54,353 nucleotides of DNA from Bacteroidota bacterium (GCA_018267055.1 JAFDZF010000064.1:1-54353), one strand, 5' to 3'. Shown: positions 43,740 to 53,154, numbered from the stretch's first letter. A program made the numbers and translations. The notes: a model not told the origin generated them from the letters alone.

Positions 43740-46700
43740 ATGCAGAATCGAGGCGCGCTTTGGGTGTTCACCATCCTGCTGGCGCTCGCGTGTTTGTGGC
43801 AGCTGTCCTTCTCCCTGTTCACCGGCCGGTTGGAATCGAAGGCGGCAGCGGAAGCGGTCTTCCAGGTGGACTCGGTGCTGGCCGTGCCCGGCAATGCCGC
43901 GCTGGACCCCGACTCGGTGAAGCTGGTCTACGAGAACAAGTACATCCGCGAGCATTACGAGGACGTGGTCTACCCCGGCTTCGGCTACACCTACAAGGAG
44001 TGCAAGGAGAAGGAGGTCAACCTCGGCCTCGACCTGAAGGGCGGTATGGCGGTGACCCTGGAGGTGAGCATCCCCGAGCTGGTGCAGAACCTCAGCGGCG
44101 ACAGCCAGGACCCTGCCTTCCAGCAGGCCATGGCGGAGGCGCGCAAGCGGAAGACCGCCAGTTCCGCGGACTTCATCACCCTGTTCGACCAGGAGTTCAA
44201 GAAGGCCGCGCCCAGCGGCAGCCTCGCTGCCATCTTCAGCACGCAGGACAACGCTTCGATGTTCCCGCGTGAGAGCACCAACGACCAGGTGATCAAGGCC
44301 CTGCGCGACCAGGCGCAGATCGCGCTGAACAACACCGAGAAGATCCTCCGCACGCGTATCGACAAGTTCGGTGTGGCCCAGCCCAGCATCCAGAAGCAGT
44401 CGCTCAGCGGCCGCATCCAGATCGAGCTGCCCGGCGTGAAGGACAAGGCCCGCGTGCGCAATGTGCTCCAGAGCACCGCCAACCTCGAGTTCTGGGAGAC
44501 CTTCGACAACCAGGACGTGTACATGAAGCTGGCCGACAGCAACACCAAGCTGAGCGCCATGCTGCACCCTGACCTGGCCAAGGCCGACAGCAGCAAGGCC
44601 GCCGCGGTGAAGGCCAAGGCCGTGACCGACAGCCTGCGCACGGCCCTGATCGCCTCCCTGCGCCGCGACACCACCGACCGCGTGGCCCTGGCCAAGGCCG
44701 ACAGCCTGGCCAACGACACCAGCGCCGTGGCCCTGGCCGACTCCACCGAGACCGATGCCCAGAGCCTGGCGAAGAGCCCCCTGCTGAACAAGGGGCGCCT
44801 GCAGCTCAACATCATGAACAACCAGGTGGTGCGCGGCGACGTGGTGGGCTACTGCGCCGTGTCCGACACCGCCGAGGTGGGCCGCCTGCTGCGCATGGCC
44901 CCGCCGGTGAGCCCCGACCCCAGCCAGGCCCTGCGCCTCGCCTGGGGCAGCAAGCCCACCCGGATGGCCGCGGCGGACGGCACTTCGAAGGAGTTCCTCT
45001 CCCTCCATGCCCTCCGCGCCCCGCGCGGCGGCAAGCCGAAGATCGACGGCTCCTACATCACCGACGCCCGCCAGGACTTCGACATGAAGGGCGATGCCGA
45101 GGTGACCATGCAGATGAACCCCGAAGGCGCCCAGAAGTGGAAGCTGATGACCGGGGAGAACGTGGGCAAGCAGGTGGCCATCGTGCTCGACGGCTACGTG
45201 GCCTCGGCCCCCACCGTGATGGGCGAGATCCCCGGCGGCCGCAGCAGCATCAGCATGGGCGGCGGCGGCGACCGCAACAAGCAGCTCGAGGAAGCGACCG
45301 ACCTGGCCAACATCCTGAAGGCCGGTGCGCTGCCCGCACCCGCCCGCATCATCGATGAGACGGTGGTGGGCCCCTCGCTGGGCGCGGAGAACATCAAGCA
45401 GGGCCTGGTCTCCTTCGCGGTGGCCATGCTGCTGGTGATGCTCTTCATGATCCTCTACTACAACGGTTCGGGCTGGATCGCCAACGTGGCCCTGCTCGCG
45501 AACATCTTCATCCTGATGGGCGTGCTGGCCTCCCTCCAGGCCTCGCTCACCCTGCCCGGGATCGCCGGCATCGTGCTCACCGTGGGCATGGCCGTGGACG
45601 CCAACGTGCTGATCAACGAACGCATCCGCGAGGAACTGCGCCACGGCAAGGCCCTCAAGAGCGCGGTGGACCTGGGCTACAAGCACGCCATGTCCGCCAT
45701 CATCGATGCCAACGTGACCCACTTCGTGGTGGCCGTCATCCTCGTGTACTTCGGCGGTGGCCCCATCAAGAGCTTCGGTGTGACCCTCGCCTGGGGTATC
45801 CTCACCTCGCTCTTCACGGCCATCTTCATCAGCCGCCTCATCATCGACCGCCGCCTGGAGAAGGGCAAGGGCCTGACGTTCTGGAGCAGCTGGAACAAGA
45901 ACATCTTCGTGGACGCCAAGTACAAGTTCATGGCGAAGCGGAAGTACTTCTACTTCGTCTCCGGCGCCCTCATCATCGCGGGCCTCATCTCCATGTTCAC
46001 CCAGGGCTTCAACTACGGGGTGGACTTCTCCGGCGGCCGCCAGTACGTGGTGAAGTTCGACCACGCGGTGGAAGTGGAGCACGTGCGCCAGGCGCTCGAG
46101 CCCGTGTTCGTGGGCGAGGCCGGCGTGGAGAGCAGCGTGAACGTGAAGAGCTACGGCGGTGGCAACCAGGTGAAGGTGACCACCAACTACCTGGTGAACA
46201 GCCAGGAGGCCGATGCCGACCGCCAGGTCGAGGCCAAGCTTGAGGAAGGATTGTCGAAACTGGAAGGCAAGTTCCGCGTGGAGGAATCCCGCAAGGTGGA
46301 CCCCACCATCAGCGATGACATCCGGACCCACGCCTGGTATGCGGTGGGCGCGGCGCTGCTGTTCATCTTCCTCTACATCGCCGTCCGCTTCCGCACCTGG
46401 CAGTTCGGTCTGGGCGCCCTGCTCTCGCTGGCCCACGATGCGCTCGTCGTCGTCGCCCTCTACTCGCTGCTCTACAAGATCATGCCCTTCTCCCTGGAGA
46501 TCGACGAGCACTTCATCGCCGCCATTCTCACGGTGATCGGCTACTCCATCAACGATACGGTGGTGGTGTACGACCGGATCCGCGAGTACCTGCACGACCA
46601 CAAGCGCGACCCCTGGGCGGCGGTGTTCGACAAGGCCATCAACTCCACGCTGGGGCGTACCATCAACACCTCGGTGACGGTGCTGCTCGTGCTGCTGGTG

Positions 46701-46865
46701 ATCTTCCTCTTCGGTGCCGACTCCATCAAGGGCTTCGTGTTCGCCATGCTGATCGGCATCGCGGTGGGCACCTACTCCTCCATCTTCATCGCCTCGGCGG
46801 TGGTGGTGGACCTGCACAAGGACGGCATCCCCGAGAAGGTGCCCGCCCAGGCCATCCCCGCCTGA
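43740..46865 (+). CDS. secDF: Protein translocase subunit SecDF (fused SecD and SecF)
   Basis: A 1041-residue inner-membrane protein that uses the proton gradient to help SecYEG pull proteins into the periplasm. The SecD half begins with membrane helix 1 and the D1 motif LGLDLKGGMAVTLEV (about residue 95). A large periplasmic P1 domain ends near DGYVASAPTVMGEIPGGRSS. Five helices follow from about residue 555, with the SecD motif GMAVDANVLINERIREE. The SecF half starts near KYKFMAKRKYFYFVSG, with GVDFSGGRQYVVKF and the conserved GYSINDTVVVYDRIRE. A Lys/Ala/Asp-rich insertion of about 70 residues (from about 279) sits within P1. The ATG at 43740 follows a -7 element. Confidence 0.97.
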   Translation: MQNRGALWVFTILLALACLWQLSFSLFTGRLESKAAAEAVFQVDSVLAVPGNAALDPDSVKLVYENKYIREHYEDVVYPGFGYTYKECKEKEVNLGLDLKGGMAVTLEVSIPELVQNLSGDSQDPAFQQAMAEARKRKTASSADFITLFDQEFKKAAPSGSLAAIFSTQDNASMFPRESTNDQVIKALRDQAQIALNNTEKILRTRIDKFGVAQPSIQKQSLSGRIQIELPGVKDKARVRNVLQSTANLEFWETFDNQDVYMKLADSNTKLSAMLHPDLAKADSSKAAAVKAKAVTDSLRTALIASLRRDTTDRVALAKADSLANDTSAVALADSTETDAQSLAKSPLLNKGRLQLNIMNNQVVRGDVVGYCAVSDTAEVGRLLRMAPPVSPDPSQALRLAWGSKPTRMAAADGTSKEFLSLHALRAPRGGKPKIDGSYITDARQDFDMKGDAEVTMQMNPEGAQKWKLMTGENVGKQVAIVLDGYVASAPTVMGEIPGGRSSISMGGGGDRNKQLEEATDLANILKAGALPAPARIIDETVVGPSLGAENIKQGLVSFAVAMLLVMLFMILYYNGSGWIANVALLANIFILMGVLASLQASLTLPGIAGIVLTVGMAVDANVLINERIREELRHGKALKSAVDLGYKHAMSAIIDANVTHFVVAVILVYFGGGPIKSFGVTLAWGILTSLFTAIFISRLIIDRRLEKGKGLTFWSSWNKNIFVDAKYKFMAKRKYFYFVSGALIIAGLISMFTQGFNYGVDFSGGRQYVVKFDHAVEVEHVRQALEPVFVGEAGVESSVNVKSYGGGNQVKVTTNYLVNSQEADADRQVEAKLEEGLSKLEGKFRVEESRKVDPTISDDIRTHAWYAVGAALLFIFLYIAVRFRTWQFGLGALLSLAHDALVVVALYSLLYKIMPFSLEIDEHFIAAILTVIGYSINDTVVVYDRIREYLHDHKRDPWAAVFDKAINSTLGRTINTSVTVLLVLLVIFLFGADSIKGFVFAMLIGIAVGTYSSIFIASAVVVDLHKDGIPEKVPAQAIPA

Positions 46866-46886
46866 TCGGCCCCGATCCCTCACTTC

Positions 46887-46913
46887 AGGAAGCCCCGCCA
46901 TGCGGGGCTTCCT
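46887..46913 (+). terminator. Terminator of secDF, overlapping the tatA promoter
   Basis: A 12-bp perfect stem (AGGAAGCCCCGC / GCGGGGCTTCCT, loop CAT) lies 22 bases after the secDF stop. The T-run that follows (ACTTTTG) is at the same time the -7 element of the next gene. Confidence 0.8.
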
Positions 46914-46920
46914 ACTTTTG
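46913..46920 (+). promoter_or_regulatory. Candidate -7 promoter element of tatA (TACTTTTG)
   Basis: Full TAnnTTTG match and identical to the dnaB element, 25 bases before the tatA ATG. Its first base is the last base of the secDF terminator stem. Confidence 0.5.
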
Positions 46921-46945
46921 TGCCCTTCGCGTGGCGGACCGGCCC

Positions 46946-47290
46946 ATGTTCCTTCCCCTCTTCTTCGACATCAGCGGTGGCGAGCTCCTCGTCATCCTCC
47001 TCTTCGCCCTGCTCTTCTTCGGCAGCAAAGGCATCCCCGGCGTGGCCCGCACGCTGGGCCGTACCATGCGCCAGCTCCGCGATGCCACCGCCGAGGTGCA
47101 GCGCGAGATCCAGCGCGGCGCCGATGAGGTGAAGAAGGGCTACGAAGAGCAGAAGCAGGCCTTCCGCATCGAGCCGCCCGCGAACGCCGTGCCCCAGCAG
47201 CCCACGCCCCCCGCTGCGGCCGCTCCCCCTGTGCCGGAGCCTCCCGCTCCCCCGGCCGATGCGCCCGCACCGGCGCCGGAGCAGGCCTGA
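46946..47290 (+). CDS. tatA: Twin-arginine translocase protein TatA/TatB
   Basis: A 114-residue membrane protein of the folded-protein (Tat) export pathway. A short N-terminus (MFLPLFFDISGGE) leads into one membrane helix (LLVILLFALLFFGSKGI), the hinge Gly-Val, and an amphipathic helix RTLGRTMRQLRDATAEVQREI, the standard TatA layout. The last 45 residues are a Pro/Ala-rich cytoplasmic tail. The helical region is longer than in many TatA proteins and resembles TatB in part, so the exact subtype is open. tatC is not nearby. The ATG at 46946 is preferred over a GTG at 46931, since family members start close to the membrane helix. Confidence 0.88.
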   Translation: MFLPLFFDISGGELLVILLFALLFFGSKGIPGVARTLGRTMRQLRDATAEVQREIQRGADEVKKGYEEQKQAFRIEPPANAVPQQPTPPAAAAPPVPEPPAPPADAPAPAPEQA

Positions 47291-47444
47291 CCCGGCTTCT
47301 TCCGCACTCCCCTTCGAGGCATCCAAGGACCTCGGCCTCCGGGCCGGTGGGGTGTCCCATGGCCATATCCCACGTCCGAACGGCCCGCTGTTCTTGGTCA
47401 TGACCCTCTTTCGAACAGGGGTTGATAACCGGATCTTGCTCTTT

Positions 47445-47477
47445 TTTGTGGAGCACCCCCTCTTTCAGATACCTTTG
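47445..47477 (+). promoter_or_regulatory. Consensus Bacteroidota promoter of glnA (TTTG-N21-TACCTTTG)
   Basis: TTTG at 47445-47448 and TACCTTTG at 47470-47477, separated by 21 bases, match both the -33 and -7 elements of the Bacteroidota primary sigma factor. The leader to the ATG at 47502 is about 24 bases. It is the best complete promoter in the window. Confidence 0.75.
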
Positions 47478-47501
47478 CGGCCAGAAAAACACCCTTTTCC
47501 C

Positions 47502-49694
47502 ATGCCGACCCCCCATTTGCGCGCGAAGGCCCTGGAGAACGTGCTGGGCCGGGAGCCCCGCCATACCGAGGCCCCGAGCCACCGCATCAGCGATTATTTC
47601 GGCAGCAACGTGTTCAATGAGGAGTCCATGCGGATGTTCCTCACCGAGGACGCTTACTACGCGGTGCGCCAGGCCATCGACCAGGGGACCCGCATCGAGC
47701 GCAAGCTCGCCGACCAGGTGGCCAGCGGCATGAAGGAATGGGCCGCCAGCAAGGGCGCCACGCACTACACCCATTGGTTCCAGCCCCTTACCGGCACCAG
47801 CGCCGAGAAGCACGACGCCTTCTTCGAGCCCATCGGCCATGGCCGCAGCATCGAGCGTTTCGACGGCAGCATGCTGGTGCAGCAGGAGCCCGACGCCAGC
47901 AGCTTCCCCAACGGCGGCATCCGCAACACCTTCGAGGCGCGCGGCTACACCGCCTGGGACCCCAGCAGCCCGGCCTTCCTCATGGGCCGCACGCTGTGCG
48001 TCCCCACCATCTTCATCAGCTACACCGGCGAGGCGCTCGACTACAAGATGCCGCTGCTGCGCGCCATCCGCGCCGTGGACGAGGCCGCCACGGCGGTGTG
48101 CCAGTACTTCGACAAGGACGTCACCAAGGTGATCGCCACCCTGGGCTGGGAGCAGGAGTACTTCCTCATCGATGAGGCCCTCTACAACGCCCGCCCCGAC
48201 ATCATGATGGCCGGCCGCGCCCTCTTCGGCCACAGCCCCGCCAAGGGCCAGCAGCTGGAGGACCACTACTTCGGCAGCATCCCCGAGCGCGCCCAGGCCT
48301 TCATGCGCGACTTCGAGACCGAGTCCCTCAAGCTCGGCATCCCCGTGAAGACCCGCCACAACGAGGTGGCCCCCAACCAGTTCGAGTGCGCCCCGGTGTT
48401 CGAGGAGCTCAACCTGGCCGTGGACCACAACATGCTGCTGATGGACGTGATGGAGAAGACCGCGCGCAAGCACCACTTCCGCGTGCTCTTCCATGAGAAG
48501 CCCTACGCCGGCGTGAACGGCAGCGGCAAACACAACAACTGGAGCCTGGCCACCAGCACCGGCAAGAACCTGCTGCGCCCGGCGAAGACGCCGAAGGAGA
48601 ACATCCAGTTCCTCACCTTCTTCGTCAACACCATCAAGGCCATCCACTCACACGCCGACGTGCTGCGCGCGAGCATCGCCTCGGCCAACAACGACCACCG
48701 CCTCGGGGCCAACGAGGCGCCGCCCGCGATCATCAGCGTGTTCATCGGTGATTACCTCACCAACCTGCTCGACGAGCTGGAGAAGAACATCAAGGTGACG
48801 ATGAGCCCGGCGAGCAAGACCGAGCTGAAGCTCGACATCGGCCGCATCCCGCCGGTGATGCTGGACAACACCGACCGCAACCGCACCAGCCCCTTCGCCT
48901 TCACCGGCAACAAGTTCGAGTTCCGGGCCGTGGGCAGCAGCGCCAACTGCGCCGCCGCCATGACCGTGCTCAACACCATCGTGGCCAATCAGCTGCGCGC
49001 CTTCAAGAAGGACGTGGACGCCCTGATCAAGAAGGGGGTGAAGAAGGACGAGGCCATCCTCCGCGTCATCCGCGACCTCATCGTGCAGAGCAAGGCCATC
49101 CGCTTCGAGGGCAACGGCTATGGCGATGAGTGGAAGCGCGAGGCCGCCAAGCGGGGCCTGAGCAACATCGCCGACACGCCCCGCGCGCTGGACGTGTGGG
49201 CCCGCAAGGAGACCAAGAAGCTCTTCGCCGACATGGGCGTGCTCTCCGAGGTGGAGCTGGAGGCCCGGCACGAGATCGAGCTGCACAGCTACACGCTGAA
49301 GATCCAGATCGAGAGCCGCGTGTGCGGCGACCTGGCGGTGAACCACCTGATCCCCGCGGCCATCACCTATCAGAACCGCCTGATCGAGAACGTGCGCGGC
49401 CTGCGGGAGGTGCTCGGTGCCGACAAGGCGAAGAAGGCCGCCGCCACACAGGTGGAGCTCATCGAGGAGATCAGCCTCCACGTGGGCAAGCTGAAGTCGC
49501 TCACCGACGCCATGATCGAGGCGCGTAAGAAGGCCAACACCATCGAGGACCACCGCGAGCGGGCGGTGGCCTATTGCGATACTGTGCGGCCCTTCCTGGA
49601 GGAGATCCGCTACCACAGCGACAAGCTCGAGCTCACCGTGGACGACGAGCTCTGGCCGCTGCCCAAGCTGCGCGAGCTGCTCTTCACCCGCTGA
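47502..49694 (+). CDS. glnN: Glutamine synthetase type III
   Basis: A 730-residue enzyme that makes glutamine from glutamate, ammonia and ATP. Length and sequence fit the type III (GlnN) class common in Bacteroidota. Type-specific stretches are RISDYFGSNVFNEESMRMFL near the N-terminus, THYTHWFQPLTGTSAEKHDA, the metal-binding Glu in LGWEQEYFLIDEA, KTRHNEVAPNQFECAPVFEE, and HEKPYAGVNGSGKHNNWSL with the ammonia- and glutamate-site residues. NDHRLGANEAPPAIIS follows, and a long helical C-terminal region (about 580-730). The start at 47502 lies just after a consensus promoter. It appears monocistronic. The symbol glnA is also used for this class. Confidence 0.96.
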   Translation: MPTPHLRAKALENVLGREPRHTEAPSHRISDYFGSNVFNEESMRMFLTEDAYYAVRQAIDQGTRIERKLADQVASGMKEWAASKGATHYTHWFQPLTGTSAEKHDAFFEPIGHGRSIERFDGSMLVQQEPDASSFPNGGIRNTFEARGYTAWDPSSPAFLMGRTLCVPTIFISYTGEALDYKMPLLRAIRAVDEAATAVCQYFDKDVTKVIATLGWEQEYFLIDEALYNARPDIMMAGRALFGHSPAKGQQLEDHYFGSIPERAQAFMRDFETESLKLGIPVKTRHNEVAPNQFECAPVFEELNLAVDHNMLLMDVMEKTARKHHFRVLFHEKPYAGVNGSGKHNNWSLATSTGKNLLRPAKTPKENIQFLTFFVNTIKAIHSHADVLRASIASANNDHRLGANEAPPAIISVFIGDYLTNLLDELEKNIKVTMSPASKTELKLDIGRIPPVMLDNTDRNRTSPFAFTGNKFEFRAVGSSANCAAAMTVLNTIVANQLRAFKKDVDALIKKGVKKDEAILRVIRDLIVQSKAIRFEGNGYGDEWKREAAKRGLSNIADTPRALDVWARKETKKLFADMGVLSEVELEARHEIELHSYTLKIQIESRVCGDLAVNHLIPAAITYQNRLIENVRGLREVLGADKAKKAAATQVELIEEISLHVGKLKSLTDAMIEARKKANTIEDHRERAVAYCDTVRPFLEEIRYHSDKLELTVDDELWPLPKLRELLFTR

Positions 49695-49720
49695 GGGGCC
49701 GGGCTCCGGCTCCCCGTCCC

Positions 49721-49758
49721 CAGCCCCAGGTCCGATCACGCGATCGGGCTTGGGGCTG
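49721..49758 (+). terminator. Strong hairpin after glutamine synthetase
   Basis: A 17-bp stem with two G-U pairs (CAGCCCCAGGTCCGATC / GATCGGGCTTGGGGCTG, loop ACGC) starts 27 bases after the stop. There is no U-run, so it could be a Rho-type end or an mRNA stabiliser instead. The rest of the 213-base gap holds no gene. Confidence 0.45.
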
Positions 49759-49862
49759 ACAGCTAGCGGCTTGCGTTGGCGCATGGAGGGTAGCCTTTCA
49801 AGCCTTGGCGCCAGCCTGGAGCCGCGGACCGCTGCGGGCCGCCGTCCATAAGCGACTTTGTT

Positions 49863-49870
49863 TATTTTCG
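49863..49870 (+). promoter_or_regulatory. Candidate -7 element of the PorE-like gene (TATTTTCG)
   Basis: Matches TAnnTTCG, 37 bases before the ATG at 49908. Confidence 0.4.
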
Positions 49871-49907
49871 CCCGGCACTCTCTGAACCACACCAAGTTCC
49901 GCTACCG

Positions 49908-51923
49908 ATGATGAGCATGAGGAAGTTCCTGGCCGGCCTGACCTTGAGCATGTTGTGCACGACCGTGGCGATGGCGCAAGGAAAGGACGCCAAAGAGGCG
50001 GACGACGCGTTCAACAAAGGCCTGTACTTCAACGCCATCGAGCTCTACAAGAAGGCGTACACCACCGAGAAGAAGGCCAGCGAGAAGGCGGTGCTCATCT
50101 TCAAGGTGGGCGAGGCCTACCGGGCCTTGGGCGACGCCCAGAACGCCCAGGTGTGGTACGAGAAGGCGAACAAGGCCCAGTACCCCGATCCCATCACCTA
50201 CTACTACATCGGCGAAGCGCTCAAGGAGCAAGGCAAGTACGCCGAAGCCATCGCCGCCTACAACAAGTACAAGGAGAAGAACCCCGGTGACGCCCGCGCC
50301 GACGCCAGCCTGGCCGCCTGCCAGCTCGCCCAGACCTGGAAGGACGCCCCCGCCCGCTACAAGGTGGACCCCGAGGTGCTGCTGAACTCGCCCCAGTACG
50401 ACTTCAGCCCCGCTTTCTCGGACAAGAAGAACACCGACCTGGTCTTCGCCAGCAGCCGCACGGCCAGCACCGGCACCGAGACCGACGGCATCGCCGGGGA
50501 AAGCTTCACCGACCTCTTCGCCAGCAGCCGCGACAAGCTCGGCAAGTGGAGCGAGCCCGTGAAGCTGCCGCCCAGCATCGACTCGCCCGGCCATGAGGGC
50601 GGCCCCACCTTCAACGCCAAGCGCACGGTGATGTACTTCACCCGCTGCCCGCACGAGAAGAAGAAGGCCTTCGGCTGCGACATCTGGATGACCAAGAAGG
50701 TCGGCAACAACTACAGCGAGCCCGAGATGCTGAACCTGCGCCCGCAGCAGGAGAAGAACGACACGAACGTGATCACCATCGGCCAGCCCACGCTGAGCAA
50801 GGACGACGGCTTCATGCTCTTCAGCAGCAACATGAAGGGCGGCCGCGGCGGCAAGGACATCTGGATGGTGAAGCTGGACAAGGACGGCAAGCCCACCGGC
50901 ACGGCCACCAACCTCGGCAACGAGGTGAACACGCCGAAGGACGACATGTTCCCCTTCCTGCGCGCCAACGGCAACCTGTACTTCGCCAGCGACGGCCACC
51001 CCGGCATGGGCGGCCTGGACATCTTCCTGGCCGAGAAGACCGGCGATGCCAGCTGGGGCCATGTGGAGAACCTGAAGTCCCCCCTCAACAGCAGCGGCGA
51101 CGACTTCAGCATCATCTTCGACGGTGACGAGGAGCGCGGCTACTTCACCAGCAACCGCCCCGGCGGCAAGGGCCAGGACGACATCTGGCGCTTCTACATG
51201 CCGGCGCTGGAGTTCGCGCTGCAGGGCGTGGCCTACGACAAGGAGACCGGCGCGCCCCTGCCCGACACCAAGATCGAAGTGGTGGGCACCGACGGTTCCA
51301 ACTTCTCCGCCCTCACCGATGGCAATGGGGGCTTCAACTTCGCGGAGAACAACAAGGACCGGTACATCAAGGAGAACACCAGCTACACCATCCGCGCCAG
51401 CAAGGAGAAATACCTCGTGGTGAACGACCAGATCACCACCGTGGGCCTCAACGAGAGCACCACCTTCGTGAAGGAATACTTCCTGCAGCCCATCAAGGAC
51501 AAGGGCATCCCCCTGCCGCAGGTGCTGTACGAGGTGGACAAGTTCGAGCTGACCCAGGCCGGCAAGGACTCGCTGGAGACCCTGTACAACACGCTGGTGG
51601 AGAACCCGACCATCGTGATCGAACTGCGCTCGCACACCGATTCCCGCAAGACCACGCGTTACAAGGGCGGGAACCTGGAGCTGTCGCAGAAGCGCGCCCA
51701 GAGCTGCGTGAACTACCTGGTGAGCAAGGGCATCGACCCTGTGCGGATGATCCCGGTGGGCCGTGGGGCGGAAGAGCCCCTGATCACCGACGCGGAGATC
51801 GCCAAGATGGCCACCAAGGAAGAGAAGGAGGCCGCCCACCAGAAGAACCGCCGCACGGACTTCAAGGTGATCCGTTTCGACTACGTGCCGAAGGACACCA
51901 ACGCTCCGACGCCGAACAACTAG
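49908..51923 (+). CDS. OmpA-family protein with TPR, PD40 propeller and CRD domains (PorE-like)
   Basis: A 671-residue exported protein with the four-domain order of PorE (PG1058), a T9SS-linked protein of Porphyromonas. TPR units come first (EADDAFNKGLYFNAIELYKK, about 28-140), then PD40/WD40-like propeller blades (DLVFASSRTAS, TVMYFTRCPHEKKKAFGCDI, GYFTSNRPGGKGQDDIW). A carboxypeptidase-regulatory-like domain (LQGVAYDKETGAPLPDTKIE, about 440-530) and a C-terminal OmpA domain follow (YEVDKFELTQAGKDSLETL; IELRSHTDSRKTTR; LSQKRAQSCVNYL) with the Asp/Arg that bind peptidoglycan. Unlike PorE it has a plain signal peptide (AMAQ) rather than a lipobox. Other OmpA proteins of the same order exist in Bacteroidota, so T9SS membership is uncertain. 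ATGs at 49908, 49911 and 49917 are possible starts. Confidence 0.82.
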   Translation: MMSMRKFLAGLTLSMLCTTVAMAQGKDAKEADDAFNKGLYFNAIELYKKAYTTEKKASEKAVLIFKVGEAYRALGDAQNAQVWYEKANKAQYPDPITYYYIGEALKEQGKYAEAIAAYNKYKEKNPGDARADASLAACQLAQTWKDAPARYKVDPEVLLNSPQYDFSPAFSDKKNTDLVFASSRTASTGTETDGIAGESFTDLFASSRDKLGKWSEPVKLPPSIDSPGHEGGPTFNAKRTVMYFTRCPHEKKKAFGCDIWMTKKVGNNYSEPEMLNLRPQQEKNDTNVITIGQPTLSKDDGFMLFSSNMKGGRGGKDIWMVKLDKDGKPTGTATNLGNEVNTPKDDMFPFLRANGNLYFASDGHPGMGGLDIFLAEKTGDASWGHVENLKSPLNSSGDDFSIIFDGDEERGYFTSNRPGGKGQDDIWRFYMPALEFALQGVAYDKETGAPLPDTKIEVVGTDGSNFSALTDGNGGFNFAENNKDRYIKENTSYTIRASKEKYLVVNDQITTVGLNESTTFVKEYFLQPIKDKGIPLPQVLYEVDKFELTQAGKDSLETLYNTLVENPTIVIELRSHTDSRKTTRYKGGNLELSQKRAQSCVNYLVSKGIDPVRMIPVGRGAEEPLITDAEIAKMATKEEKEAAHQKNRRTDFKVIRFDYVPKDTNAPTPNN

Positions 51924-51936
51924 CACCCTCTCCAGG

Positions 51937-51969
51937 AAAAAGGCATCCCGGCATCCGGGATGCCTTTTT
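51937..51969 (+). terminator. Terminator of the PorE-like gene
   Basis: A 15-bp perfect stem (AAAAAGGCATCCCGG / CCGGGATGCCTTTTT, loop CAT). The T-run continues into CTTTG just before the purM ATG at 51979, so terminator and purM start region overlap. Confidence 0.92.
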
Positions 51970-51978
51970 CTTTGCCGC

Positions 51979-53154
51979 ATGAAGCAGCCCTCCCGCTACG
52001 AGCAACGCGGCGTCTCCAGTGCCAAGGAGGACGTCCACAAGGCCATCGCCGGCCTGGACAAAGGGCTCTTTCCCAAGGCCTTCTGCAAGATCGTCCCCGA
52101 TGACCTCACCGGCAGCCCCGACCACTGCCTGGTGATGCACGCCGACGGCGCCGGCACCAAGAGCGCGCTGGCCTATGCCTACTGGAAGGCCACGGGCGAC
52201 CTCAGCGTGTGGCACGGCATCGCGCAGGACGCGGTGGTGATGAACCTGGACGACCTGCTGTGCGTGGGGGCCACGGACGACATCCTGCTCAGCAGCACCA
52301 TCGGGCGCAACAAGCGGCTGATCCCCGGCGAGGTGGTGCGCGCCATCATCGAGGGCACCGAGGCCTTCCTGCAGCGCATGCGCGACCTCGGGGTCGGCAT
52401 CCGCAGCACCGGCGGCGAGACCGCCGACGTGGGCGACCTCGTGCGCACGGTGATCGTGGACAGCACCGTGGTGTGCCGCTTGGAGCGCGGGGCAGTGATC
52501 GACAACGCGCGCATCCGGCCCGGCGACGTGATCGTGGGCCTCGCCAGCTTCGGGCAGGCCACCTACGAGGACGCCTACAACGCCGGCATGGGCAGCAACG
52601 GCCTCACCAGCGCACGCCACGACGTGTTCGGCAAAGCGGTGGGAGAGGCCTTCCCCGAGACCTACGATCCCGGCACGCCGGCCGAGCTGGTCTACAGCGG
52701 GCAGGCCCGCCTCACCGACCCGCTCGACGGCACGCCGCTCGATATGGGCCGCGCCGTGCTCTCGCCCACGCGCACCTATGCGCCCGTGGTGCGTGCGGTG
52801 CTCGCCGCTATGCGGGCCGATGTGCACGGCATGGTGCACTGCAGCGGCGGCGCCCAGGCCAAGGTGCTGCATTTCGTGGACCGGGTCCGCGTGGTGAAGG
52901 ACGACCTGTTCCCGGTGCCTCCGCTGTTCCAGGCGATCCAGCGCATGAGCGGCACGGACTGGCGGGAGATGTACACCGTGTTCAACATGGGCCACCGCCT
53001 GGAATTCTATGTGCCCGAGGCCCGCGCGGCGGAGGTCATCGCCATCGCCGCCTCGTTCGGCATCGCGGGCCGCGTCATCGGCCGTGTGGAGCCCCTGGAC
53101 GGTCCGGCCGAGGTGGTGGTGAAAGGCCCGCAGGGCGAATTCCGTTATCCATGA
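51979..53154 (+). CDS. purM: Phosphoribosylformylglycinamidine cyclo-ligase (AIR synthase)
   Basis: A 391-residue cytosolic enzyme that closes the imidazole ring of aminoimidazole ribotide with ATP, step five of purine synthesis. Features of the PurM superfamily are [18 protein letters not shown] at the start, [35 protein letters not shown], the glycine-rich [15 protein letters not shown] and [17 protein letters not shown]. It is about 45 residues longer than E. coli PurM, as is usual for the Bacteroidota form. The 3' end overlaps prfA as ATGA, so the pair is coupled; purM-prfA is a known Bacteroidota neighbourhood. TTTCTTTG lies only 4 bases before the ATG. Confidence 0.93.
   Translation: MKQPSRYEQRGVSSAKEDVHKAIAGLDKGLFPKAFCKIVPDDLTGSPDHCLVMHADGAGTKSALAYAYWKATGDLSVWHGIAQDAVVMNLDDLLCVGATDDILLSSTIGRNKRLIPGEVVRAIIEGTEAFLQRMRDLGVGIRSTGGETADVGDLVRTVIVDSTVVCRLERGAVIDNARIRPGDVIVGLASFGQATYEDAYNAGMGSNGLTSARHDVFGKAVGEAFPETYDPGTPAELVYSGQARLTDPLDGTPLDMGRAVLSPTRTYAPVVRAVLAAMRADVHGMVHCSGGAQAKVLHFVDRVRVVKDDLFPVPPLFQAIQRMSGTDWREMYTVFNMGHRLEFYVPEARAAEVIAIAASFGIAGRVIGRVEPLDGPAEVVVKGPQGEFRYP

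Noticed and set aside
42567-46901. A 1444-codon minus-strand frame opposite secDF
   Set aside because: Antisense shadow of secDF and the FG-GAP gene; composition is His/Val/Leu/Gln-rich and without recognisable motifs.
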